Assembly (NCBI GenBank): GCA_009746045.1
Contig: RPFO01000065.1
Span: 8,184,741 to 8,248,740 of the forward strand
Source of the DNA: Mesostigma viride
Lineage: Eukaryota; Streptophyta; Mesostigmatophyceae; Mesostigmatales; Mesostigmataceae
DNA length: 64,000 nt
Direction of reading: 5' to 3'
The position numbers and the translations under genes were made by a program. Under the pieces are notes generated by a model that was not told the DNA's origin, searched no databases, and saw only the letters and a list, made by a program, of their open reading frames with translations. Shown in pieces: positions 21,195 through 32,202 of the stretch (position 1 is the first letter of the stretch; each line of letters starts with the position of its first letter).

Positions 21195-22496
21195 AGCGCA
21201 AGCAGCGTTGTTGTCATTGAGCTGCTCATGTGCTGCTGCTGCTGCTGTGCTGCCATGCTATTGCTGCTGCATTGCTGCCGTACTGCTGCTGTGCTATTGT
21301 GCTGATGTGTTGCTGCATTGCTGCCGTGCCGCTGATGTATTGCTGTCGTGCTGCTGTGTTGATGCACTGCTGCATTGCTGCCGTGCTGCTGAGCTAGTAC
21401 TGCCTATTAGTGAATTTCCTATCAATGGACTATAGTCCACTGATAGGAAATTCAGGAATCGGCATACTAAGTTGCTGCTGCGCTGACTTGTGCTCCTGCT
21501 ATGCGGCCGTGTTGATGTGCTACAGTTGTGCTGCTGCTGTGCTACGGTCATGCTGCTGCTGTGTTGCTGGGCTGATGTGTTGTTGCATTGATGTAGTGGC
21601 TATTGTTCCGCTACTACAATTTGCTACTGATGCCGCTGCTGGTGCTTTTTTGCATGTCAGTGCCCGCTATGTTCACACCACTGTTGCCGCGGTTGGTATC
21701 GCGTGATTTCCACCGGTTGTGCGTTGACATGTGTTACTCATGCATTTGCCCCTATATTTGGTAGCACGCGGTTTCGCGTTAGTTAGGTGCAGACAGCTGC
21801 ATGTAGACAAACATCTTGTTTAAGTCGGTCAATTAACTGTTCTTGACGCATCATGGTCCAAGTCGACCGACCTGTAGGGACCAGTAGAGCAATTGTCTAG
21901 GAGAAAGAGCGTGATCGCTGCAGAAGCCGCGTGGCAGCCGTGGCTGTACCTGTAGTACGACCTGCATATATATGGATACTGTATTTGGATACTGGGTTGT
22001 TTATCAATTCTGGTTTTAATTTATTTAGTGTACCTGGTGTTGGCATGCCAACTCAGTGCTAAACTACTTTATGCACAATGATGCAACTTGATGCTATAGT
22101 GACGTGCCACGATGTAACTTTATTAACTTCACCATTAGTCATGGGGTCAATAGGATTGCTCATTATGCCATGTTAACATGAACCATGGGTTACGTAATAG
22201 TGAAAACAGTAATCATGATGCTCCACTTGAAGTCTCCAACATGGTCATGTTTGGAATTTTATTGATCATATTCACAATATATGAAAAGAGACAACAAACG
22301 TGGAAGCATGGCACGCCGAGGCCGATAATATATGTGTGAAATATGAAAAGAGACAACATCTTTGGCAAGCATGATCATATTATGCTTGCCAAACATATTA
22401 ATGATATCGACCATGTCCAGAAACCATGTTTGCCAATGGTGCATTTAGGATACATTTGAAGCCGTGCAAATGTATCCTAATCCGGTAAAACCACCC
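21195..22496. other. CTG-rich 3' region and right end of unit 1
   Basis: Just past the stop the sequence is rich in GCTGCTGCTG and GTGCTGATGTGTTGC words (to about 21600). It is interrupted at 21412-21453 by a 42-bp near-perfect palindrome centred on GGACTATAGTCC. The rest, 21700-22440, is AT-rich and noncoding. The unit ends in a complete TIR (22468-22496). Confidence 0.7.
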
Positions 22497-22498
22497 TG

Positions 22499-23284
22499 GG
22501 TGGGTGCGTCACTGCGTGGCTGGCTGGCTCTGTGGCTGCGTGGGCGGCTGGATGGCCGGGTCAGCGTGGCTTCGTGTTCAATGGGATGCTAATATGTTGT
22601 TGCCTTTGGATGCCACAGTTCATGGATTCTTTTGTTCACATGCAGGTGCTGCCGTCTTCCCCATCGACGTCGTCAAGACCGATGTCGCCAAGAAGGATGA
22701 TGCAATCACTCTCGGCCATGTTTAACTCATGTGGGCCTTCATGGCCATACGGGAAATATTATTGAATCAGTTCTTTGACACTGAGTTGGCACTACGCAAC
22801 ACCTTTGATGCACATGAGTGCAGGGCGCATGTGTTGAAACCATGCAACCATGGCGATCCCTCAAAAAGTTTGGTTATGTAATAAGTGACACAATTATTCC
22901 GGACGTATGATGGCCCAACGTCCTGTAAGGTTGAGTTGTCTTGGAGGAGGAGCGTGATGACCGCGGAAGCCGCGTGGGTGTCTGTAGTGCTATATCTTGA
23001 AGATGTACGGTCTTGGAAGAGTTATGGTCTTGGAATCATATAATAATGAACTTGGAATAAAGTTGCGGGCAGCCTTCAATTGGCATATGTTGTCTCATTG
23101 ATGTTGTCTCATTGCGTTAATGGGTCAATTGTCTTAGTTTATATAATGTATATCTTGGGAAACTCATTGCTTCAATAAAATGCATGCTAGGCGCAATCAA
23201 CCCCCACAAACACATCTGAAAACTGCACAGTGCATCAAATGTATCCTAGACAAAAAAATGTATCCTAATCCGGTAAAACCACCC
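22499..23284. repeat. Inverted copy of the left-terminal 786 bp of insert 1
   Basis: Exact reverse complement, as far as I compared it, of 14367-15152, including the TIR (now at 23256-23284). It carries the terminal exon of the minus-strand gene in plus orientation (22646-22725), so in unit 2 that exon is separated and inverted relative to its upstream exon at 24958-25493. Confidence 0.9.
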
Positions 23285-24180
23285 CCAGCCACACATCCAC
23301 GCATCCACGCACCCGGCACCCCCCCCCCCCCAGCCAGCCACGCAGCCACGCAGCCACGCAGCCACGCAGCAGCGCAGCCACGCAGCCACACAGCCACGCA
23401 CCCTCCTTTCCAGCCACGCAGCCACGCAGCCACGCAGCCACGCAGCCACGCAGCAGCGCAGCTACACGCAGCCACACAGCCACGCACCCTCCTTTCCAGC
23501 CAAGCAGCCACGCAGCCACGCAGCCACGCAGCCACGCAGCAGCGCAGCCACGCAGCCACACAGCCACGCACCCTCCTTTCCAGCCACGCAGCCACGCAGC
23601 CACGCAGCAGCGCAGCCACGCAGCCACACAGCCACGCACCCTCCTTTCCAGCCAAGCAGCCACGCAGCCACGCAGCCACGCAGCCACGCAGCAGCGCAGC
23701 CACGCAGCCACACAGCCACGCAGCCACGCAGCCACGCAGCAGCGCAGCCACGCAGCCACGCAGCCACGCAGCAGCGCAGCCACGCAGCCACACAGCCACG
23801 CACCCTCCTTTCCAGCCACGCAGCCACGCAGCCACGCAGCCACGCAGCCACGCAGCCACGCAGCCACGCAGCAGCGCAGCCACGCAGCCACACAGCCACG
23901 CACCCTCCTTTCCAGCCAAGCAGCCACGCAGCCACGCAGCAGCGCAGCCACGCAGCCACACAGCCACGCACCCTCCTTTCCAGCCACGCAGCCACGCAGC
24001 AGCGCAGCCACGCAGCCACGCAGCAGCGCAGCCACGCAGCCACACAGCCACGCAGCCACGCAGCCACGCAGCAGCGCAGCCACGCAGCCACGCAGCCACG
24101 CAGCCACGCAGCCACGCAGCAGCGCAGCCACGCAGCCACACAGCCACGCACCCTCCTTTCCAGCCAAGCAGCCACGCAGT
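23285..24180. repeat. CAGCCACG minisatellite, unit 2 (expanded)
   Basis: Same repeat as 15153-15480 but about 900 bp long, with at least eight CACCCTCCTTTCCAGCC blocks. The array starts from the same unique flank (CACACATCCACGCATCCACG). Confidence 0.93.
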
Positions 24181-24957
24181 CACACAGTCAAACCCCCCTA
24201 CACCCCCCCCCCCACACACCCCCCCACCCCACCCACTCAACACTACACGAATGACTCACAAAGAACTGCTGCACCACCGATGATCCCTGCGGGAACTGCT
24301 CTGCTGCCGACGGTCCCTGCGAAAACTGCTGCAGTGCCGACAATGCCTGTGGAAACTGCGACATTGCCGACGCTGCCTGCGGGAACTGAAGCGCTGCTGC
24401 TGCTCACTACATTTCGCCACCGCGGAAACCCAATTTATGCGAGAATGTGGTTCCGTCAATACGGCGGGGGTTACAAATTCAATTTCGAAGTTCGGCACCG
24501 TCGGATACCAGTAAAGCAACACTTGTTATCTAGAATCGCGCCATTTGGCATCAATTGGCCAGTTCTGAAAATTTGATGAAATCTCTAGTCCTTGGTCGAA
24601 GATTTCCCTCCGATTCCGATGACGAAATTTGAGTACGAATTTCTTAGTACAGTCCACCGTTTTGTTCAGTTCAGTATATTCCCACGCCGCTTGCTGACCT
24701 GACGGAGGCCGAATTCGTACTGAACACTAGCGCAAGTGCGCTCGATACTAAAAATTGCTACTTCCGAGATGTCTGACGGAATTTCTGCTAGGTCCATGCT
24801 TTGGTACTGGACGGATGCTGATATTCACTGTGGCTCTGTCCGAACGAGGAAAATTGTCAGAAATCTACTCTCGATACGAACGTAACGAAATTTCCAAGTA
24901 TCTGACGCTCGGAGACCTGCCACCGTTTTCCCCTACTTGACCGACCCACATTCCCCG
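24181..24957. other. Unit 2-specific noncoding segment
   Basis: Begins with a C-rich tract. Then come about four 27-bp repeats (CTGCCGACGGTCCCTGCG type, 24282-24395), followed by unique sequence of mixed composition without a convincing gene. Absent from unit 1. Confidence 0.6.
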
Positions 24958-24991
24958 CTAAAAAAGGTGTCCTAGGCGGCGAAATGTAGTG

Positions 24992-25054
<63 letters not shown>

Positions 25055-25103
25055 AGTTGTTGCTGCAGTTGCTGCTGCAGTTGCTGCTGCAGTTGCTGCT
25101 GCA

Positions 25104-25145
<42 letters not shown>

Positions 25146-25493
25146 GCTGGACCACTTGTTTCTGCACCTCTTGACGCAGCTGCAAACCAAGCTCTTCAAC
25201 CTTCTTGCTTTGGTTCTCCATAGCTCGTTGCATCTCTCTCATCGTCTGTTCCACGCCCACCAGTACGGGGGTCGGCGGCGGCAGCGGCTGGGTACGCTCT
25301 GGCTGGGTGCGCTCTGGCTGCCGTGCAGGACCTTGCCACATCGGCCGGCGCATTGGTGGTTTGCACCGGCCAAAAAATCTACTTTCATGGCACCAGATTT
25401 CTTTCCTAGCACCCATTTTCTACAATCGTCCCCGGCATAACACAAATCAATCAATTCGTCCATGTCATCGCTTCGGCTATCAGCATCGGGCAT
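24958..25493 (-). CDS. Putative polyQ coiled-coil protein, 5' exon(s), insert 1 unit 2
   Basis: The minus-strand ATG at 25493 gives MPDADSRSDDMDELIDLCYA and continues to RKWVLGKKSGAMKVDFLAG. A change of frame around 25350 links to PMRRPMWQGPARQ, PERTQ repeats, then TMREMQRAMENQSKKVEELG and LQLRQEVQKQVVQLE, a predicted coiled coil. A long glutamine tract (CAG codons, 24990-25150) follows, with a stop at 24958. The frame change could be an indel or an unrecognised intron. This is the least damaged version of the gene; the unit 1 homologue is overrun by satellite. Its probable last exon was flipped away with the 22499-23284 inversion. Function unknown. Confidence 0.45.
24992..25143. repeat. CTG/CAG trinucleotide tract with CTGCAGTTG interruptions
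   Basis: Near-uninterrupted CTG repeats broken by four CTGCAGTTG words. On the minus strand it encodes the polyglutamine tract of the gene above. Confidence 0.95.
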
Positions 25494-25665
25494 AGTTCCC
25501 GTGGCTAGTGCCCATCATTCTTTCCACCTTGAGCGGGGCGAAGTCACGAATTCAAGCGCGAAGTGCATTTGAATCAAGCGGGAACTGGGTGACACTGCTT
25601 GAAGACGTGCAGCTCCAAGGCATGCAAATGATGCAATGTATGAAAGATACGATACGCAAAGTTCA

Positions 25666-26871
25666 GGTGTTCAGGTGAAGCCGTGAAGACGTGGTGAAGA
25701 CAGGTGAAGACGCGGTGAAGACGTGAAGACGTGAAGACGTGAAGACGTGAAGACACGATACGGCAAGTTCAGGTGAAGTTCAGGTGTTCAGGTGAAGCCG
25801 TGAAGACGTGAAGCCGTGAAGCCGTGAAGACGTGGTGAAGACAGGTGAAGACGCGGTGAAGACGTGAAGACGTGAAGACGTGAAGACGTGAAGACGTGAA
25901 GACACGATACGGCAAGTTCAGGTGAAGTTCAGGTGTTCAGGTGAAGCCGTGAAGACGTGAAGCCGTGAGGCCGTGAAGACGTGGTGAAGACAGGTGAAGA
26001 CGCGGTGAAGACGTGAAGACGTGAAGACGTGAAGACGTGAAGACGTGAAGACACGATACGGCAAGTTCAGGTGAAGTTCAGGTGTTCAGGTGAAGCCGTG
26101 AAGACGTGAAGCCGTGAAGCCGTGAAGACGTGGTGAAGACAGGTGAAGACGCGGTGAAGACGTGAAGACGTGAAGACGTGAAGACGTGAAGACGTGAAGA
26201 CACGATACGGCAAGTTCAGGTGAAGTTCAGGTGTTCAGGTGAAGCCGTGAAGACGTGAAGCCGTGAAGCCGTGAAGACGTGGTGAAGACAGGTGAAGACG
26301 CGGTGAAGACGTGAAGACGTGAAGACGTGAAGACGTGAAGACACGATACGGCAAGTTCAGGTGAAGTTCAGGTGTTCAGGTGAAGCCGTGAAGACGTGAA
26401 GACGCGAAGACGTGAAGACGTGGTGAAGACAGGTGAAGACGCGGTGAAGACGTGAAGACGTGAAGACGTGAAGACGTGAAGACGTGAAGACACGATACGG
26501 CAAGTTCAGGTGAAGTTCAGGTGTTCAGGTGAAGCCGTGAAGACGTGAAGCCGTGAAGCCGTGAAGACGTGGTGAAGACAGGTGAAGACGCGGTGAAGAC
26601 GTGAAGACGTGAAGACGTGAAGACGTGAAGACACGATACGGCAAGTTCAGGTGAAGTTCAGGTGTTCAGGTGAAGCCGTGAAGACGTGAAGACGCGAAGA
26701 CGTGAAGACGTGGTGAAGACAGGTGAAGACGCGGTGAAGACGTGAAGACGTGAAGACGTGCATGCAAGGTATCAAAGATACGATACGCCGCAAGTTCAGG
26801 TGAAGTCGTGAAGACGTGAAGACGTGAAGACGTGAAGACGTGAAGACGTGAAGACGTGAAGACGTGAAGAC
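25666..26871. repeat. GTGAAGACG minisatellite, unit 2
   Basis: Copy of 15960-17165 at an offset of 9706 bp, same higher-order arrangement. No difference was noticed in the stretches compared. Confidence 0.93.
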
Positions 26872-27404
26872 CAGGACTGACACGTGAAGACTGGGACGTG
26901 AAGGCAAGTTGCAGCACTCGGCCGCTGCAGTCGCACGCAGGTAGAAACGAGTATTGCTGCTTGAATCTGTCAAGACCCCATCGAATGTAAAACAGGTTTT
27001 TCGTAAAGAAATCCGATTTGTGGGCGGGCTTTACATATTGCTTCTGTCCAAGCACTACCGGATGTAAAACAGTATACTTCTTGAAGAAATAAGTTGGGGC
27101 TTTGTTGGGCGTCACATTTGACCGGTGGGCGGAGTTTCCTGCTTCTGTGAAGGCGCCATCGAATGTAGATCAGTAGATTTTCTAAAGAAATCTGAGTTGT
27201 GGGCGGGGCCTTTATTGCTTGTGTCCATCCACCACCGGATGTAGAACAGTAGACTTATTGAAGGTGAATCACGATACAACAGCTGTAGTTGACAACATCA
27301 TGACCGGCACATCTTTCCCCCACCGCTGCTCAACCCGGTCCCCCCCAAACTCCTCCACACTTGCCCACCTTTCCACCCTCCTCCACGGCCCGTTGTGTTT
27401 GCAG

Positions 27405-30400
27405 GCGTCGGCACAAAGGGAGGAGGCCGTGCGAGCCGGGAAACTCACGGTATGGTTTGATTTCTAGTTTTGTATTAGGACCCTAGGGTAGCTATGTTAT
27501 ATAGGCATGTCTGACAGCATAGCTCACCATTTCATTACCATGGGATGCTGAGCATACCATTTCCAGAGAGGTAAGTCAGTCACTCTTCGCAGTTGACAAG
27601 TCAGAGAAAGCAATCAAGTGCAGCGTTCACAACTCTTGCCGCTCGTAACCTTTTGTCTGCCCTGTTTGGCAGCTCCCTGTCTTTGCTTTCTCTCGTATTT
27701 CTTTCTTTTGTCTCTTTTCTACATCTTTCTTTGCTAATTCTTGAATATATGATGCTATTGTAGCATCCTTCTAGCGCGGATCGCTCTTAATATCCTTCTC
27801 GCGCACGTTTCCTCGCTTTTTCTCATGTAAGAGCGTCTTCCCTGCCCATGCAGCGTGTACCTGGTGTGTGTGGCTCTGCCTTGCCAATCACAACTGACCG
27901 ACATGCTGGTCAGGCACTGCAGGTCGTTGCCCTTGCGTGTGTGAACCTGCTGTTTTGGCTGTTCCCATGGCCGCTGCGTGTGTCCGTGAATGATACCATG
28001 GGAGGGAGACTTCTCCCATGGGTCCCCTTCGCTGACACTCGTGATGTAGGTTCGCGTCGACTTGTTTCTCTCACTGTGCCCATATTGGCCTCGCACGGCT
28101 TTGTCTCTCATTCCTTGTTTGCATGCGGCGGCGTGTAGACCATCATCTTCATCCGAGACCGCAACAGCAAGGGCCAGGAGGTGAGTAATTGCTGAGGGCA
28201 TGGCTCCTATCCCTTGATGAGTCTAGCGCCATGTACCACCCTCTATGCCTGCATATAGGTGACGCATTGAAAATGCAAGCATCTTACTAGAAGTAGCACG
28301 GGCCTCCGAGGTGAGATTCTGCGCAGGCCTCATGATCCCAATGGACCTGCGAAGCGCATGGCGCGCATGGGCGGCCGGCCGGCGCAGCTGGCATGCGGCG
28401 GGGCGGGGCTGTCGACGGGCGGCGGGGCAGGGCCGTCGGCGCGCGGGGGGCCAGCGGCGCTGCCGGTGCGCGCGGGCGGCGGGCCGGCGCACCTGGCATG
28501 CGGCGGGGCAGGGCTGTCGACGGGCGGCGGGGCGGGGCAGTCGACGGGCGGCGGGGCAGGGCCAGCGGCGCTGCCGGCGCGCGTGGGCAGCGGGCCGGCG
28601 CAGCTGGCATGCGGCGGGGCGGGGCTGTCGACGGGCGTCGGGGCAGGGCTGTTGACGGGCGGCGGGGCAGGGCCGTCGGCGCGCGGGGGGCCAGCGGCGC
28701 TGCCGGCGCGCGCGGGCGGCGGGCCGGCGCACCTGGCATGCGGTGGGTCGGGGCTGTCGACGGGCGGCGGGGCGGGGCAGTCGACGGGCGGCGGGGCAGG
28801 GCCGTCAGCGCGCGGGGGGCCAGCGGCGCTGCCGGCGCGCGTGGGCGGCGGGCCGGCGCAGCTGGCATGCGGCGGGGCGGGGCAGTCGACAGGCGGCGGG
28901 GCGGGGCAGCCGGTGCGCGGCGGGGCGGCGCCGTCGGCGGGCGGCGAGGTGGCGCAGCCAGCGCGCAGCGAGGTGGCAGCGGCGGCGCAGCCTGCATGCG
29001 GCGGGGCAGGGCTGTCGACGGGCGGCGGGGCGGGGCAGTCGACGGGCGGCGGGGCAGGGCCGTCGGCGCGCGGGGGCCAGCGGCGCTGCCGGCGCGCATG
29101 GGCGGCGGGCCGGCGCAGCTGGCATGCGGCGGGGCGGGGCTGTCAACGGGCGGCGGGGCAGGGCCGTCGGCGCGCGGGGGGCCAACGGCGCTGCCGGCGC
29201 GCGTGGGCGGCGGGCCGGCGCAGCTGGCATGCGGCGGGGCGGGGCAGCCTGTCGACGGGCTACGGGGCGGGGCAGCCGGCGCGCGGCGGGCCGGCGGCGC
29301 AGCCGGCGGGCGGCGGAGCGGCGGAGCGGCGGAGCGGCACAGCCGGTGCCTGAAAAACGCGGTCGCTCAATGAAGGTGCACCACGCCGTCTTCTTCCAGG
29401 TACAGGGCAACACAGAGACCTGGTTGTCCTACCGGACCACGGAGTCCCAAAAGACGCCGTGGCAGCCCGCGGGGACTCGACAGGAAGGCGCGCCACGGTG
29501 CGGGAAGGCGATGACACAGCCATACAGGTTTGATGCGGAGGGGCGGCCGCTGTTTGGCGTCCGACTTGTGGATCCAGACCGCATTCCGATGTTGCAGGAC
29601 ACCCCAGCCTTCGCACCATTGAACATGGAGTTTCTGGGGAAGGAGCTGGAGTCGATCAAAACAAGGGTCGAGAAGTTGCCCCATGGCATCTGGCAGTGGT
29701 ACTTTCCGCCCGACACCATCAAGCCAAACAAGGCCTTTTTTCGCAAGTCAAGTCCCACATGCCCCTGAGGAGGTGCCTGAGGAGTGGCGCCCTTTGCCGT
29801 GGCCATCTCGCGCGGACATCTCCGCCCTGCGTGAGCACGATGCAGCGCCTGAACCACCACCGACGCAAGAAGAGCACTTCATGGCGTTGGTCGACGCAGA
29901 GGCGGTGCGCGTCACCCCGCTGGTAGACCGAGTTCGTCATGATGGCCACACACAGCAGGAATGGGCGGCAGAAGACAGGGCCATGGCAGCCAAGGTCGCT
30001 TACTTGAAGCGCATGCAAGGCGTTGAGAAAGGCTCCGCTGTTCTATACTGGCACCCTTCAGCTGGTATTCTCTGCAACTCGAAGCTCACGTGGACTCCAG
30101 TCCTCGTTGGCATCATCAAGGAGGTGGTTGCGAAGGAGGATGGCGGCCAACCTTCTATTGAGCTCTTTGTATACCGCGCTAAGCATTTGCATGACACGTG
30201 GCACCCGTGGAATACAGACATTGCGCAATGGCCCCATCCGCCAACCACTGCGGCGCACACGGTGATCATCACCGCCTCAGACCTCGTCTTGACACAAGTG
30301 GTGGGCAAGCGAGGTCAGCCGCCCCATGGAGTCTCCTTGGGTGCGAACGAAAAGCTCACCAAGGAGTGCCTAAAGGCGCTGAAGGAGGTGCCCTATGACG

Positions 30401-30900
30401 CGGAACACCCGGTCGTGAAGTGGCAAGATGCTGAATGCTCGAAGGGCATCGTCGGCATGGCGAAGGCATGCTGGGAAGGCGTAACGCTGCAGGTCAAGAG
30501 TGGCAGCCGCAACCTCGTAGGGCAAGTCGTGTGTCATTGGGCGTCGGAGCGTGTGACATCCGCGGACGGTCGCACCGAAAGCCGGGACGGCAGGTACCAT
30601 GGTCGTGTCGCTGTTGTCGACACGCAAAACGACATGGTAGCCATGTACTGGGGTGCCCGTTGGGAGGAGGACGCGGTTTCTTGCGTGCCTCTCCACGAGC
30701 TGGAGGCACAGATCTGCGGGTGCCCCGGTGTGGTCGTCCCTGCGTTGCAAGCGCCGGATATCACCCTGGCCGAGGCTCGATTGCGCGAGATGGTTCCACC
30801 CAGCGACGTTGTGGCGGAGAACAACAACGCAGGCGCCTCCCGGCGTCGGAAGCGAGCGCTCATCCTTGCCGATGACGATGACGACGACGACGACTGCTGA
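27405..30900 (+). CDS. Spliced gene of unknown function, insert 1 copy 2
   Basis: Exons at 27405-27449, 28139-28180 and 29400-30900 match copy 1 at an offset of 9706 bp, including the same splice sites, the same T6 run (29736-29741) that breaks the frame, and the poly-Asp C-terminus. Because the break is shared, it predates the duplication or is a systematic base-calling effect. Intron 2 again holds the GC-rich minisatellite (28356-29346), where two G-runs differ by one base from copy 1 in opposite directions. Confidence 0.6.
28356..29346. repeat. GC-rich intronic minisatellite, unit 2
   Basis: Copy of 18650-19640. One G is gained near 28445 and one lost near 29075 relative to unit 1, so total length is the same. 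Confidence 0.9.
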
Positions 30901-32202
30901 AGCGCAAGCAGCGTTGTTGTCATTGAGCTGCTCATGTGCTGCTGCTGCTGCTGTGCTGCCATGCTATTGCTGCTGCATTGCTGCCGTACTGCTGCTGTGC
31001 TATTGTGCTGATGTGTTGCTGCATTGCTGCCGTGCCGCTGATGTATTGCTGTCGTGCTGCTGTGTTGATGCACTGCTGCATTGCTGCCGTGCTGCTGAGC
31101 TAGTACTGCCTATTAGTGAATTTCCTATCAATGGACTATAGTCCACTGATAGGAAATTCAGGAATCGGCATACTAAGTTGCTGCTGCGCTGACTTGTGCT
31201 CCTGCTATGCGGCCGTGTTGATGTGCTACAGTTGTGCTGCTGCTGTGCTACGGTCATGCTGCTGCTGTGTTGCTGGGCTGATGTGTTGTTGCATTGATGT
31301 AGTGGCTATTGTTCCGCTACTACAATTTGCTACTGATGCCGCTGCTGGTGCTTTTTTGCATGTCAGTGCCCGCTATGTTCACACCACTGTTGCCGCGGTT
31401 GGTATCGCGTGATTTCCACCGGTTGTGCGTTGACATGTGTTACTCATGCATTTGCCCCTATATTTGGTAGCACGCGGTTTCGCGTTAGTTAGGTGCAGAC
31501 AGCTGCATGTAGACAAACATCTTGTTTAAGTCGGTCAATTAACTGTTCTTGACGCATCATGGTCCAAGTCGACCGACCTGTAGGGACCAGTAGAGCAATT
31601 GTCTAGGAGAAAGAGCGTGATCGCTGCAGAAGCCGCGTGGCAGCCGTGGCTGTACCTGTAGTACGACCTGCATATATATGGATACTGTATTTGGATACTG
31701 GGTTGTTTATCAATTCTGGTTTTAATTTATTTAGTGTACCTGGTGTTGGCATGCCAACTCAGTGCTAAACTACTTTATGCACAATGATGCAACTTGATGC
31801 TATAGTGACGTGCCACGATGTAACTTTATTAACTTCACCATTAGTCATGGGGTCAATAGGATTGCTCATTATGCCATGTTAACATGAACCATGGGTTACG
31901 TAATAGTGAAAACAGTAATCATGATGCTCCACTTGAAGTCTCCAACATGGTCATGTTTGGAATTTTATTGATCATATTCACAATATATGAAAAGAGACAA
32001 CAAACGTGGAAGCATGGCACGCCGAGGCCGATAATATATGTGTGAAATATGAAAAGAGACAACATCTTTGGCAAGCATGATCATATTATGCTTGCCAAAC
32101 ATATTAATGATATCGACCATGTCCAGAAACCATGTTTGCCAATGGTGCATTTAGGATACATTTGAAGCCGTGCAAATGTATCCTAATCCGGTAAAACCAC
32201 CC
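30901..32202. other. CTG-rich 3' region and right end of insert 1
   Basis: Copy of 21195-22496, including the 42-bp palindrome (31118-31159). It ends in the right TIR of the whole insert (32174-32202), followed by the AGA duplication. Confidence 0.75.

Larger units (their letters stand above)
14367..32202. mobile_element. Insert 1: 17.8-kb TIR DNA transposon with internally duplicated body
   Basis: The terminal inverted repeats are 29 bp and begin GGGTGGTTTTACCG (14367-14395 and 32174-32202), with a 3-bp AGA duplication. The body is two units. Unit 1 is 14367-22496 and ends in a complete TIR. Unit 2 is 22497-32202 and begins with an inverted copy (22499-23284) of the left-terminal 786 bp. 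From about 15780 to 22496 the sequence repeats at a constant offset of 9706 bp with only G-run length differences noticed. Each unit carries a plus-strand spliced gene, pieces of a minus-strand gene and several minisatellites. I could not recognise a DDE catalytic core, so the superfamily and autonomy are unknown. Confidence 0.85.

Noticed and set aside
23197-24243. Several 200-370-codon open frames repeating AWLRGCVA or SHAATQPR
   Set aside because: They arise because the 8-bp satellite stays open in every register; there is no non-repeat protein sequence in them.
24958-25416. PolyQ frame as a complete transcription-factor gene
   Set aside because: It lies inside insert 1, lacks a DNA-binding domain, and its start is better placed at 25493 with a frame change, so it is a fragment of a transposon gene.
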